DNA of 55,845 nucleotides from Gammaproteobacteria bacterium (lineage in GTDB: Bacteria; Pseudomonadota; Gammaproteobacteria; Ga0077536). Positions 33,457 to 44,743 of the stretch are shown here, in pieces. The notes under the pieces were generated by a model. It searched no databases. It was not told the origin of the DNA and saw nothing but the letters and a program-made list of their open reading frames with translations. The stretch lies in the NCBI GenBank assembly GCA_030429865.1, contig JAUIFX010000004.1, positions 1 through 55,845 of the forward strand, written 5' to 3'. How positions within the stretch are numbered: the stretch's first letter is position 1; each line of letters starts with the position of its first letter. A program made the position numbers and the translations under genes.

Positions 33457-33531
33457 GCTTCGCGTGAGCGACACGCCGGGCCCGCGTGCATCGCTGCCAT
33501 CGTGCGGCCCCGGCCGCGCACGTGGATGGCA

Positions 33532-34620
<1,089 letters not shown>

Positions 34621-34646
34621 GCGGCGCCGCGTGTCGCGCGCGTCGA

Positions 34647-34676
34647 TTGTTCCGCCGTCCGGCAGACTGCTAGCAT
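34647..34676 (+). promoter_or_regulatory. promoter of the methyltransferase-hypE unit
   Basis: TTGTTC (34647-34652), 18-bp spacer, extended -10 TGCTAGCAT (hexamer 34671-34676), 92 nt before the ATG at 34769. It lies between hypD and the methyltransferase gene. Confidence 0.5.
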
Positions 34677-34768
34677 CGACCGCCTGCGCTGCCCGCACGG
34701 GCACGCCCCCGACATCTGCGCGGCGGCCCCGAGACGGGCGGCGCCCGCCAAGGACGAGGACACCGACC

Positions 34769-35635
34769 ATGAACCTACGCAATCTTCTCGGCGCCTGCTG
34801 CGGCGCCGCCCTGCTGATCGGCGCCGGCGCGCCGGCGGCACTTGCGCAAGACGCCGCGGCGCGTCTCGACGCCGTGCTCGCCGCGCAGCCCGACGAGGTC
34901 AAGGCGCGCTATGGCGCGCGCCATCCGCGCGAGACGCTCGGCTTCTTCGGCATCGAGCCCGGCATGACCGTCTACGAGGCGCTGCCCGGCGGCGGCTGGT
35001 ATTCGAAGATCCTGCTCGATTACCTCGGCGCCGACGGCAAGCTGGTCGGCATCGATTACGCCTATGCCATGTACCCCATGTTCAACTTCTACGACGAGGC
35101 CTACCTCGAGGCGAAGAAGACCTGGACGACGAGCTGGCCGGAGCAGGCGCTCGAGTGGCGGGACGCGGACGACGCCGCGGTGGGCGCATTCCTGTTCGGC
35201 TCGATGCCGGACGCGATGGCGGGACAGGCCGATGCCGTGCTGCTCGTGCGCGCGCTGCACAACCTGGCGCGCTTCGAGGACAAGGGCGGCTACCTGACCA
35301 CCGCGCTGGCCGATATCCACCGCGCGCTCAAGCCGGGCGGCGTGGTCGGCGTGGTTCAGCACCGCGCACCCGAGGACGCCGACGACGCCTGGGCCGACGG
35401 CAGTAACGGCTACCTCAAGCAGAGCTTCGTCGTGGCGCGCTTCGAGGCCGCCGGCTTCGAACTCGTCGGCGAGAGCGCGGTCAACCGCAACCCGGCCGAC
35501 CAGCCCGGTCCCACCGACTACGTGTGGCGCCTGCCGCCCACGCTGCACCTCAACGCGGACAACGAAGCGCAGCGTGCGGACTACGTCGCGATCGGCGAAT
35601 CCGATCGCATGACGTTGCTGTTCCGCAAGCGCTGA
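34769..35635 (+). CDS. exported class I SAM-dependent methyltransferase-like protein
   Basis: A 288-residue protein with a signal peptide (LLGACCGAALLIGAGAPAALAQD). The body shows a methyltransferase fold: GMTVYEALPGGGWYSKILLDYLGADGKLVGIDY (glycine-rich motif I and acidic motif II), ADAVLLVRALHNLARF, and the end of the fold with GFELVGESAVNRN. It resembles the predicted methyltransferases of COG4798, which are exported. Because SAM is cytosolic, an exported enzyme of this fold is puzzling. It lies between hypD and hypE, 7 nt before hypE, so it is co-transcribed with the hydrogenase maturation genes. Confidence 0.82.
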   Translation: MNLRNLLGACCGAALLIGAGAPAALAQDAAARLDAVLAAQPDEVKARYGARHPRETLGFFGIEPGMTVYEALPGGGWYSKILLDYLGADGKLVGIDYAYAMYPMFNFYDEAYLEAKKTWTTSWPEQALEWRDADDAAVGAFLFGSMPDAMAGQADAVLLVRALHNLARFEDKGGYLTTALADIHRALKPGGVVGVVQHRAPEDADDAWADGSNGYLKQSFVVARFEAAGFELVGESAVNRNPADQPGPTDYVWRLPPTLHLNADNEAQRADYVAIGESDRMTLLFRKR

Positions 35636-35641
35636 GGCGCG

Positions 35642-36697
35642 ATGGCCGCGCAGGAACCGCCCGGCGCCTGGTGTCCGCTGCCGTTCGCGGACGGCGCGCA
35701 GGTGCAGCTCGCCCATGGCGGCGGGGGGCGGCTCGGTCTCGACCTCGTCGAGCGCCTGTTCCGTCCCGCCTTTACCAATCCCTGGCTCGACGCCGCGCAC
35801 GACGGTGCGGTGCTCGACCTCGGCACGGCGCGTATTGCATTCACCACCGACAGCTACGTCGTGCGCCCGTTGTTCTTTCCCGGCGGCGATATCGGCACCC
35901 TGGCCATTCACGGCACGGTCAACGATCTCGCCATGTGCGGCGCGCGGCCGCGCCACCTGAGCGCCGGCTTCATCCTCGAGGAGGGCTTCCCGCTCGCCGA
36001 TCTCGAAGCGATCGTGGGTTCGATGCGCGCGGCGGCGCAGCGCGCCGGCGTAACGCTCGTCACCGGCGACACCAAGGTGGTCGAACGCGGCCGCGGCGAC
36101 GGGCTCTACGTCAACACGGCCGGCGTCGGGCTGATCGAGCACGGGCTGACGATCGGGCCGGCCGCCGTGCGGGCGGGGGACGTGCTGCTGGTCAGCGGCG
36201 ACCTCGGACGCCACGGCATCGCGGTGATGGCGGCGCGCGAAGACCTCGATTTCACGCCGCCGGTGACGAGCGACTGCGCACCGCTCGCCGACGCCGTCGG
36301 CGCCATGCTCGCTCGCGGCCTGCCACTGCGCTGCCTGCGTGACCTGACCCGCGGCGGGCTCGCCGCGGCGTTGGTCGAGATCGCCCGCGCCGCCGGCTGC
36401 GCACTGCACGTCGAGCGCCGCGCGGTGCCGGTGGCCGACAACGTCGCCGGTGCCTGTGAACTGCTCGGCCTCGACCCGCTGTTCGTCGCCAACGAAGGGC
36501 GTATGCTGGTCGTCGTGCCCGGGGACGCGGCGCAGGCGGCCCTGGCCTGCCTGCGAGAGTGCGAAGTCGGCGCCGGCGCCGTGCAGGTCGGCAACGTCAG
36601 CAGCGGTCCCGCGGGGCAGGTCACCGTGGCCTCGGAGATCGGCACCGTGCGCAAGCTCGAATTACCGAGCGGCGAGCAGTTGCCGCGGATCTGCTGA
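35642..36697 (+). CDS. hypE: hydrogenase expression/formation protein HypE
   Basis: A 351-residue AIR-synthase-fold enzyme that dehydrates the S-carboxamide made by HypF to a thiocyanate, the cyanide source for the iron centre. AHGGGGRLGLDLVERLFRPAF, FTTDSYVVRPLFFPGGDIG, GTVNDLAMCGARP, TGDTKVV and LRDLTRGGLAAAL are family motifs. The C-terminus ends PRIC, with the terminal Cys that carries the carboxamide. The ATG is 7 nt after the methyltransferase stop. Confidence 0.97.
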   Translation: MAAQEPPGAWCPLPFADGAQVQLAHGGGGRLGLDLVERLFRPAFTNPWLDAAHDGAVLDLGTARIAFTTDSYVVRPLFFPGGDIGTLAIHGTVNDLAMCGARPRHLSAGFILEEGFPLADLEAIVGSMRAAAQRAGVTLVTGDTKVVERGRGDGLYVNTAGVGLIEHGLTIGPAAVRAGDVLLVSGDLGRHGIAVMAAREDLDFTPPVTSDCAPLADAVGAMLARGLPLRCLRDLTRGGLAAALVEIARAAGCALHVERRAVPVADNVAGACELLGLDPLFVANEGRMLVVVPGDAAQAALACLRECEVGAGAVQVGNVSSGPAGQVTVASEIGTVRKLELPSGEQLPRIC

Positions 36698-36751
36698 CGG
36701 CGCCGGGCGCCGCGTTCGCGCAACGCGTCGAGGATCGGTAATCCCGATCAA

Positions 36752-36779
36752 TTCACGCGGCGGCGGCGTTCGCTAGACT
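36752..36779 (+). promoter_or_regulatory. promoter of the hydrogenase structural operon
   Basis: TTCACG (36752-36757), 16-bp spacer, TAGACT (36774-36779). The -10 ends 6 nt before the ATG of the beta subunit, so the mRNA may be leaderless. Confidence 0.45.
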
Positions 36780-36785
36780 AGCGTC

Positions 36786-37933
<1,148 letters not shown>

Positions 37934-37937
<4 letters not shown>

Positions 37938-38455
37938 CGATGGAGATCCACGACCTCGAGAACTACCTCGCCCATCACCCGTTCTTCGCCGGCCTGGCGC
38001 CCGAGTACCTCGCGCTGCTCACGGGTTGCGCGGGCAACGTCACGTTCGCTGCCGGCGAGACCGTCTTCAGCCAGGGCGGAACGGCCGAGCACTTCTACCT
38101 CCTGCGCGACGGCCGCGTCGCGCTCGAGTTCCCGCACCCGGCCGGCAACGGCGTGGTCATCGACACGCTCGACGCGGGTGACGTGCTCGGCGCGTCGTGG
38201 CTGGTTGCCCCGTATCGCTGGCCCTACGATGCCCGCGCGCTCGCACCGACGCGCGCGCTGGCGCTCGATGCCGTGTGCCTGCGCGGCAAGTGCGATGCCG
38301 ATCCCGCGCTCGGTTTCGACCTCTCGCGACGTTTCGCCGCCGTCATCGTCGAACGTCTGCATGCGGCGGAGCTGCGCCTGACCGACATGTACGCCAATCC
38401 CGCCTCCGATGTCTCCGACGCGGCTGTCGCTGCCGGCGCCGGCGGGGCTGCCTGA
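37934..38455 (+). CDS. cyclic nucleotide-binding domain protein
   Basis: A 173-residue protein with a CAP-like effector domain: [48 protein letters not shown] and [21 protein letters not shown]. There is no DNA-binding helix-turn-helix after the dimer helix ([17 protein letters not shown]), so it is not a classical transcription factor. Genes of this kind are found inside group 3b hydrogenase operons in many bacteria, suggesting a regulatory or redox-sensing subunit. The ligand is unknown. The phosphate-binding Arg of cAMP pockets is not obvious. Translationally coupled to the beta subunit. Confidence 0.88.
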
Positions 38456-38456
38456 C

Positions 38457-39323
38457 GTGGCGGTGCCGGGGGCGCCGGCCGATTCGTACGGCGGGTCGAG
38501 GCCGGACCCGATGCTGCCGCGCGTGTTCACCGTCGCCGCGCGGCACGAGGAGACGGCCGATACGTTCACGCTCGAACTGCTGGCGGAGGATGCGGCCGAT
38601 CTCGCGTTTGCGCCCGGGCAGTTCAACATGCTCTACGCATTCGGGCGCGGCGAGAGCGCGATTTCGATCAGCGGCGACGCCGCCGAGCCGCAGCGGCTCG
38701 TGCACACGATCCGGGCGGTGGGCACGGTCACCCGGGCGCTCGCCGAACTCGCGCCGGGCGCACAGCTCGGCGTGCGTGGGCCTTACGGCACGGCCTGGCC
38801 GCTGGCTGCCGCGCGCGGACGCGATGTCGTCTTCGTCGCCGGCGGTATCGGTCTCGCGCCGTTGCGCCCGGCCATCCTAGAAGTCCTCGCGGCGCGCCGC
38901 GACTACGGCCGCGTGGTGCTGCTCTACGGTGCGCGCACGCCCGGTGACGTCCTCTACGCCGCGGAGATCGCGCGCTGGCGTGCGCGCGGTGACATCGAGA
39001 TCCATGTCACGGTCGACGCCGCGGGCAGCGACTGGCGTGGCAACGTCGGCGTCGTGACGCAGCTCGTGCGCCGCGCCGGCTTCGATGCCGCGCATGCGCT
39101 CGCCATGCTGTGTGGACCCGAGATCATGATGCGTTACACCGTCGTCGAGCTCGGCCGTGCCGGCATGTCGCCGAACGACGTGCACGTCTCGCTCGAGCGC
39201 AACATGAAGTGCGCGATCGCGTTCTGCGGCCACTGCCAGTACGGTCCCGAGTTCATCTGCCGCGACGGGCCGGTGTTTCCCTATGATCGCGTCGCGCGCT
39301 GGTTCGACGCGCGCGAGCTGTGA
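38457..39323 (+). CDS. hydG: hydrogenase gamma subunit, FAD/NAD(P)-binding oxidoreductase
   Basis: A 288-residue diaphorase subunit that exchanges electrons with NAD(P)H. The FAD-binding barrel has [23 protein letters not shown], the NAD(P) domain has [18 protein letters not shown] and [16 protein letters not shown], and a C-terminal [2Fe-2S] site has [23 protein letters not shown] (C-x4-C-x2-C-x8-C). The GTG at 38457 begins 1 nt after the cNMP gene stop. ATG 38409 (overlapping) and ATG 38511 (nearer the conserved PRVFTV) are alternatives. The domain order matches group 3b HydG, not the [FeFe] maturase of the same name. Confidence 0.92.
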   Translation: MAVPGAPADSYGGSRPDPMLPRVFTVAARHEETADTFTLELLAEDAADLAFAPGQFNMLYAFGRGESAISISGDAAEPQRLVHTIRAVGTVTRALAELAPGAQLGVRGPYGTAWPLAAARGRDVVFVAGGIGLAPLRPAILEVLAARRDYGRVVLLYGARTPGDVLYAAEIARWRARGDIEIHVTVDAAGSDWRGNVGVVTQLVRRAGFDAAHALAMLCGPEIMMRYTVVELGRAGMSPNDVHVSLERNMKCAIAFCGHCQYGPEFICRDGPVFPYDRVARWFDAREL

Positions 39324-39330
39324 GGTGACG

Positions 39331-40131
39331 ATGAGCGAGGCGCATTCCCGACCCAAGCTCGCGGTATGGAAGTTCGCTTCCTGCGACGGCTGCCAGCTTT
39401 CCTTGCTCGACTGCGAGGACGAGCTGCTCGCCGTCGCCGAGGCAATCGAGATCGCGAACTTCCCCGAGGCCTCGCGCGCCGTCGTCGCGGGTCCGTACGA
39501 CCTCTCGCTGGTCGAGGGCTCGATCACCACGCCGCACGATGCCGAGCGCATCCGCGACATCCGCGCGCAATCGAAGACGCTCGTCACCATCGGCGCCTGC
39601 GCCACGGCCGGCGGCATCCAGGCGCTGCGCAACTTCGCCGACGTCGAGGCGTTCACGCGTATCGTCTACGCCCGTCCCGAGTACATCGCGACGCTGGCCG
39701 AGTCGACCGCGATCGCCGATCACGTCGCGGTCGACTTCGAACTGCGCGGCTGTCCGATCAGCAAGACCCAGCTGCTCGAAGTGATCAGCGCCTTCCTCGC
39801 CGGCCGCCGCCCGGTGACGCCGGCGCACAGCGTGTGCGTGGAATGCAAGCTGCGTGGCACGGTGTGCGTGATGGTGGCCCAAGGTACACCCTGCCTGGGT
39901 CCGGCCACGCATGCCGGTTGCGGCGCCATCTGTCCGGCCTACGATCGCGGCTGCTACGGCTGTTTCGGCCCGATGGAAACGCCGAACCCCGCCGCGCTCG
40001 ACGCCCGCTGGGGCGAGCTGGGTGCCGATCGCGCGCGGCGCGAGCGGGTCTACCGCACCTTCAACGCGGGCGCGCCGGCGTTTCGCGAGGCGGCGGCGCG
40101 CATCGCGGCCGCGGACGAGGAGGAATCGTGA
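39331..40131 (+). CDS. hydD: hydrogenase small (delta) subunit
   Basis: A 266-residue iron-sulfur subunit. The proximal-cluster motif is near the start ([18 protein letters not shown]), then [15 protein letters not shown] and [13 protein letters not shown]. Two further clusters are held by [21 protein letters not shown] and [21 protein letters not shown]. No Tat signal is present, so the enzyme is cytoplasmic, as expected for group 3. ATG 39331 has GAGGTGA 4 nt upstream. Its stop overlaps the alpha subunit GTG. Confidence 0.95.
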   Translation: MSEAHSRPKLAVWKFASCDGCQLSLLDCEDELLAVAEAIEIANFPEASRAVVAGPYDLSLVEGSITTPHDAERIRDIRAQSKTLVTIGACATAGGIQALRNFADVEAFTRIVYARPEYIATLAESTAIADHVAVDFELRGCPISKTQLLEVISAFLAGRRPVTPAHSVCVECKLRGTVCVMVAQGTPCLGPATHAGCGAICPAYDRGCYGCFGPMETPNPAALDARWGELGADRARRERVYRTFNAGAPAFREAAARIAAADEEES

Positions 40132-41417
40132 GCACCCGGACGATCAAGGTCGACTACCTCGCGCGCGTCGAGGGCGAGGGCGCGATGCACGTGACGGTCG
40201 AAGCAGGCCGCGTGAGTCGCTGTGAGCTGCGCATCTTCGAGCCGCCGCGCTTTTTCGAAGCGTTCCTGCGCGGGCGCGAATACGCCGAGGCGCCGGACAT
40301 CACGGCGCGCATCTGCGGCATCTGTCCCATCGCCTACCAGATGAGCGCAGTGCACGCGATGGAGGACATCTTCGGCGTCCGCGTCGGCGGTCCGCTGCGC
40401 GCGCTGCGCCGCCTGATCTATTGCGGCGAGTGGATCGAAAGCCACGTACTGCACATCTACATGCTGCACGCGCCGGACTTTATCGGTTACGAGAGTGCGA
40501 TCGAGATGGCGCGCGACCACCCGGAGCTCGTACGCCAGGGCTTGCGCCTGAAGAAGATCGGCAACGATCTCATGACCCTCGTCGGCGGCCGCGAGATCCA
40601 CCCCATCAACGTGCGCGTCGGCGGCTTTTACCGCGTGCCGCGGCGGCATGAACTCGAGACCTTGCGCGCCGATCTCGAATGGGGCATGAAGGCGGCGGAG
40701 GATACGGTGCACTGGGCCGCGGGCCTCGCGTTTCCCGACTTCGAGCAGGACTACGAGTTCGTCGCGCTGCGTCACCCGCACGAGTACCCGTTCAACGAGG
40801 GACGCCTGGTGTCGAGCGCGGGGCTCGACATTCCCGTCAACGCGTTCGACGAGCACTTCGAAGAGATCCACGTGCCGCACTCGACCTCGCTGCACGCCAG
40901 GCTGCGCGCCCGCGGCAATTATTTCGTTGGCCCGCTGGCGCGCTACAACCTCAACTTCGATCGCCTCTCGCCGCGGGTGCAGGCCGCGGCGCGGGCGGCG
41001 GGCATCGCCGGCGGCTGCCGCAACCCGTTCCAGAGCATCGTGGTACGCGCGCTCGAAGTGCTGCATGCCTACGAGGAAGCGCTCGCGATCATCGATGCCT
41101 ACGTCGAGCCCGAGGCGCCGGTCATCGACTACGAGGTGCGCGCGGGGACCGGCCACGGCTGCACCGAGGCGCCGCGCGGGATCTGTTACCACCGCTACAC
41201 CGTCGGTGCGGACGGGCTCATCGGCGACGCGGTGATCGTGCCGCCGACGTCGCAGAACCAGCCGACCATCGAGAACGACCTGCGCGGCTTCGTCGAGCGC
41301 CATCTCGACGAAGACGACGAGCGGCTGCAGTGGCTGTGCGAGCAGGCCATCCGCAACTACGATCCGTGTATCTCCTGCTCGTGCCACTTTCTGAACCTGA
41401 CCGTGGAGCGGCGCTGA
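40128..41417 (+). CDS. hydA: [NiFe]-hydrogenase large (alpha) subunit, group 3b type
   Basis: A 429-residue catalytic subunit. The L1 motif RICGIC is near residue 65 in [22 protein letters not shown]. The L2 motif is DPCISCSCH near the C-terminus, so all four nickel-ligand cysteines are present. About nine residues (FLNLTVERR) follow the His and would be removed by the protease encoded next. Start GTG 40128 overlaps the delta stop and has GGAGGA upstream. A longer frame upstream runs through the delta gene and is not used. Clade by memory of motif pattern ([23 protein letters not shown]): NAD(P)-coupled group 3b. Confidence 0.96.
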   Translation: MSTRTIKVDYLARVEGEGAMHVTVEAGRVSRCELRIFEPPRFFEAFLRGREYAEAPDITARICGICPIAYQMSAVHAMEDIFGVRVGGPLRALRRLIYCGEWIESHVLHIYMLHAPDFIGYESAIEMARDHPELVRQGLRLKKIGNDLMTLVGGREIHPINVRVGGFYRVPRRHELETLRADLEWGMKAAEDTVHWAAGLAFPDFEQDYEFVALRHPHEYPFNEGRLVSSAGLDIPVNAFDEHFEEIHVPHSTSLHARLRARGNYFVGPLARYNLNFDRLSPRVQAAARAAGIAGGCRNPFQSIVVRALEVLHAYEEALAIIDAYVEPEAPVIDYEVRAGTGHGCTEAPRGICYHRYTVGADGLIGDAVIVPPTSQNQPTIENDLRGFVERHLDEDDERLQWLCEQAIRNYDPCISCSCHFLNLTVERR

Positions 41418-41420
41418 GTC

Positions 41421-41891
41421 ATGACAAGCACCCTGTGCCTCGGCATCGGCAACCGTTTCCGGCGCGACGACGGCGCCGGTCCGGCACTGGCCGCCGCGCT
41501 TGCCGCGCGCGCCTTGCCGGACGTCTCGGTGGATACGCAGAGCGGTGAAGGTGCGGGACTGGTGGAAGCGTTCGCGCGCGCGCCGCGCGTGCTGGTGTTC
41601 GACGCCGTCGCTTCCGGCGCCGCGCCGGGTACCGTGCACCGCATCGATGCGCACGCGGCGAACGTCCCGCGGGGATTCTTCGCCTACTCGACGCACGCTT
41701 TCAGCCTCGCCGAAGCCATCGAACTCGCGCGTGCCCTCGACGCCTTGCCGCGGGAGCTGCTCGTCTACGGCATCGAGGGCGCGGATTTCGCCAGCGGCGA
41801 AGGGCTGAGCCCGGCGGTTGCGGCGTCGGTCGAGGCGCTCGCGGACGAACTGGCGGCGACTCTCGGCAACGGAGCGCCGGCCCATGCATGA
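41421..41891 (+). CDS. hydrogenase maturation endopeptidase
   Basis: A 156-residue HyaD/HybD-type protease that cuts the C-terminal extension of the large subunit after nickel insertion. GNRFRRDDGAG carries the first nickel-sensing acidic residue, VFDAVASGAAPG the second, and YSTHAFSL the conserved His. The start lies 3 nt after the alpha stop. Its end overlaps the HypA-like gene by 8 nt. It has a little longer C-terminus (GAPAHA) than E. coli HycI, with no consequence seen. Confidence 0.93.
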   Translation: MTSTLCLGIGNRFRRDDGAGPALAAALAARALPDVSVDTQSGEGAGLVEAFARAPRVLVFDAVASGAAPGTVHRIDAHAANVPRGFFAYSTHAFSLAEAIELARALDALPRELLVYGIEGADFASGEGLSPAVAASVEALADELAATLGNGAPAHA

Positions 41892-42147
41892 GGCGAGCCT
41901 GATGCGCGGGTTGATGACGCAGATCGAGCAGGTGATCGAGGCCAACGGGGGCCGTCGCGCGGTCGCCATCGAAGTCTGGCTGGGCGCGCTGTCACACATG
42001 TCGCCGGCACATTTCGAGGCGCATTTCGCGAGCGCGTCACCCGGCACCCGGGCTGCCGGGGCACGGCTCGTCATCGAGACCTCCGACGATGTCGGGCATC
42101 CGCAGGCGCTCGACGTCGTGCTCAAGACCGTCGAGGTCGAGACCTGA
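41884..42147 (+). CDS. hypA: HypA-like nickel insertion protein lacking the zinc domain
   Basis: An 87-residue protein that starts MHEASLMRGLM, with the nickel-binding His2 and the N-terminal HypA fold (EVWLGALSHMSPAHFEAHF, GARLVIETS). Normal HypA has about 115 residues and, after the equivalent of GARL, a zinc finger with two C-x2-C pairs. Here that segment is replaced by a short loop (DDVGHPQALD) and the protein contains no Cys at all. The remainder VVLKTVEVET resembles the final strand. The ATG overlaps the protease stop. It may still bind nickel but cannot hold zinc in the usual way. Confidence 0.8.
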   Translation: MHEASLMRGLMTQIEQVIEANGGRRAVAIEVWLGALSHMSPAHFEAHFASASPGTRAAGARLVIETSDDVGHPQALDVVLKTVEVET

Positions 42148-42148
42148 C

Positions 42149-44446
42149 GTGGGCGCCCTGCCGGCAACGGTGCGGGCGTCCGGGGCGGCGTGGTCGCTGC
42201 GCCTGCACGGCGTCGTGCAGGGCGTCGGCCTGCGCCCGTTCGTGCTGCGCGAGGCGCGCGCGCTGGGACTCACGGGGCGCGTGCTGAACGACGGCGCCGG
42301 GGTCGTCATCGAGGTCGAAGGCGAGGCGGCAGCGCTGGCACGCTTCGCCGAGCGCGTCGTGACGGCGGCACCGCCGCAGGCGCGCATCGATGCCGTCGCG
42401 CGCACGCCGCTCACGCCGCGCGGGTACGACGCGTTCGTCATCGAACCGAGCGCGGACAGCGGGCACGGCACGCTGCCGTCGCCCGACCTCGTCATGTGCG
42501 AGGCGTGCCGCGCCGAGATTGCCGATCCGGGCGCGCGGCGCTACCGCTACCCGTTCACGAGCTGCACCCGCTGCGGGCCGCGCTACAGCATCACGCGTGC
42601 GCTCCCGTTCGACCGCGCCAACACCGCCATGGATGCCTTCCCGCCGTGCGCGGCGTGCCGCGCGGAGTACGCCGACCCGGACGATCGCCGCTGCCACGCG
42701 CAGACCCTGGCCTGCCCGGCATGCGGGCCGCGCCTGCTGCTCGGCGATGCCGCCGGCGAGGTGCAGGCCGAGGGGACCGCAGCGCTCGACGGCGCCATCG
42801 CGGCACTCGCGGCCGGGCGCATTGTCGCGGTCAAGGGGCTCGGCGGCTTCCAGCTCGTGGTGCGGGCCGACCGGGCGGCCGCGGTATCGCGCCTGCGCGC
42901 GCGCAAGGCCCGCGGCGGCAAGCCGTTCGCGGTGATGGTGCGCGACCTGGCCGCCGCCGCGCACGAGGTGAGGCTGGAGACGGCGGCGCGCGAGCTGCTC
43001 GCCGGCCCGGCTGGTCCCATCGTGATCCTGCCGCGATCGGGCAAGGGCCGCGCCGTCGCCGCCTGCGCGCCCGGCTGCCCCGATCTCGGCGTGATGCTGC
43101 CGACGACACCCCTGCACCAGCTGCTGCTCGACGGCGTCGGCGCGCCGCTGGTCGTGACGAGCGGCAACCGCGCGGGCGAACCGCTGTGCCGCGACGGCAG
43201 CGAGGCGCGCACCCGGCTCGGCGCGATCGCGGACCTGTTCCTCGACCACGATCGCGCCATCGAACAGCCGCTCGATGACTCGGTCGTGCGCCTCGATGGC
43301 ACGCGCCTGCTGATGCTGCGCCGCGCGCGCGGCTACGCGCCGCTGCCGCTCGAGCTGCCCGGGGACACGCCCGCCGCCGGCGTGCGCGCGGCGATACTTG
43401 CGTGCGGCGCGCAGGCGAAGAGCGTGGCCGCGGTGACCTCGGGTTCAGTTGCGTGGCTCGGACCCTACCTGGGCGACCTGGACGATACGCTCGCTGAGCG
43501 GCGCTACCGCGCCGGCATTGCCGCGCTCGAACGCCTCGCCGGCGTGGTGCCGCGCGTGGTCGCCCACGACGTGCACGGCGATTACACCAGCACGCGCCAG
43601 GCGCTGACACGGGCGGGGCGCCATGTCGCCGTCCAGCACCACCATGCGCACATCGCCGCCTGCATGGCCGAGCACGGCCTCGCCGGGCGCGTGCTCGGTA
43701 TCGCCTGGGACGGCAGCGGCGACGGCGGCGACGGCACCGTGTGGGGCGGTGAATGCCTCGATGCCGGGTATACCGATGCCGTGCGCGTGGCGACCCTCGT
43801 GCCGTTCCGGCTCGCCGGCGGCGAGGCGGCGGTGCGCGACCCGCGGCGCGTGGCGCTCGCGCTCCTTGCTGCGGGCGGGCGCGAGGAAGACGCTGCTATG
43901 CTCGGCTTTGCGCCGGATACGCGGGCCAATCTGCTGCGCATGATCACGCGCGGGCTGCACGCACCGCCGACGACCAGCGTCGGAAGGCTGTTCGACGGCG
44001 TCAGCGCGCTGCTCGGACTGTGTCATGTCGCGGACTACGAAGGCGAGGCGGCGATGCGCCTGGAATGGGCCGCGCGCCGCGCGAGCCTGCCGGCAGGCGG
44101 TTACCCGCTGCCGCTCGATGTCGGCGCCACGCCGTGGCGGCTCGACTGGCGCGCCTTGCTCGCGGCGCTGCTCGCCGATCGGGCGGCCGGCGTCGCCATC
44201 GAGGACATGGCGGCACGCTTTCACCTCGCGCTCGCCGAGGCCGTGCTCGCCGTCGCCACGCGCGCGGGGCACGCAACGGTGTGCCTGTCCGGCGGCTGTT
44301 TCCAGAACGTGCTGCTCGTACGCCTCGTGCGCGAGCGGCTCGAGCAGGCGGGTTTCCGCGTCCTGACACACGAGCGGTTGCCGCCCAACGACGGCGGCCT
44401 GGCACTCGGCCAGGCCGTGGTCGCGGCGCACCGGGCAGCGGGCTGA
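42149..44446 (+). CDS. hypF: carbamoyltransferase HypF
   Basis: A 765-residue multidomain enzyme that converts carbamoyl phosphate and ATP to the carbamoyl group loaded on HypE. The N-terminal acylphosphatase domain has VVQGVGLRPFVLREA; two zinc fingers follow (CEACRAEI...CTRCGPRYSIT and CAACRAEY...CPACGP), then a YrdC-like domain (GRIVAVKGLGGFQLV, TSGNRAGEPLC) and the Kae1-like domain (HHHAHIAACMAEHGL, CLSGGCFQNVLL, NDGGLALGQA). The GTG at 42149 starts 1 nt after the HypA-like stop. Full length. Confidence 0.97.
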   Translation: MGALPATVRASGAAWSLRLHGVVQGVGLRPFVLREARALGLTGRVLNDGAGVVIEVEGEAAALARFAERVVTAAPPQARIDAVARTPLTPRGYDAFVIEPSADSGHGTLPSPDLVMCEACRAEIADPGARRYRYPFTSCTRCGPRYSITRALPFDRANTAMDAFPPCAACRAEYADPDDRRCHAQTLACPACGPRLLLGDAAGEVQAEGTAALDGAIAALAAGRIVAVKGLGGFQLVVRADRAAAVSRLRARKARGGKPFAVMVRDLAAAAHEVRLETAARELLAGPAGPIVILPRSGKGRAVAACAPGCPDLGVMLPTTPLHQLLLDGVGAPLVVTSGNRAGEPLCRDGSEARTRLGAIADLFLDHDRAIEQPLDDSVVRLDGTRLLMLRRARGYAPLPLELPGDTPAAGVRAAILACGAQAKSVAAVTSGSVAWLGPYLGDLDDTLAERRYRAGIAALERLAGVVPRVVAHDVHGDYTSTRQALTRAGRHVAVQHHHAHIAACMAEHGLAGRVLGIAWDGSGDGGDGTVWGGECLDAGYTDAVRVATLVPFRLAGGEAAVRDPRRVALALLAAGGREEDAAMLGFAPDTRANLLRMITRGLHAPPTTSVGRLFDGVSALLGLCHVADYEGEAAMRLEWAARRASLPAGGYPLPLDVGATPWRLDWRALLAALLADRAAGVAIEDMAARFHLALAEAVLAVATRAGHATVCLSGGCFQNVLLVRLVRERLEQAGFRVLTHERLPPNDGGLALGQAVVAAHRAAG

Positions 44447-44450
44447 CGCC

Positions 44451-44717
44451 ATGTGCCTCGCCGTTCCCGGACGCATCGTCGCGATTACCGACACCGATCC
44501 GCTCACGCGCGCCGGGCAGGTCGCCTTCGGCGGCGTCGCCAAGAGCGTCAACCTCGCGTTCGTGCCGGAAGCGCAGGTCGATGACTACGTCGTCGTCCAC
44601 GCCGGTTTCGCCATCAGCGTGCTCGACCGTGCGGAGGCCGCGCGCACCCTGGCGACCTTGCGCGAGCTCGATGCCGGCGGACTCGCGGCGCTCGGCGGGG
44701 ACGACGACGCGTCCTGA
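44451..44717 (+). CDS. hypC: hydrogenase assembly chaperone HypC
   Basis: An 88-residue OB-fold chaperone that carries the Fe(CN)2CO unit with HypD to the large subunit. The start MCLAVPGRIV gives the essential Cys2 after Met removal. DYVVVHAGFAISVLDRAEA is the usual C-terminal half. It begins 4 nt after hypF. It closes the locus; hypB, the nickel GTPase, is absent here. Confidence 0.97.
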   Translation: MCLAVPGRIVAITDTDPLTRAGQVAFGGVAKSVNLAFVPEAQVDDYVVVHAGFAISVLDRAEAARTLATLRELDAGGLAALGGDDDAS

Positions 44718-44743
44718 ACCGGGGCGCCGCGCCGTGTTTGCGC

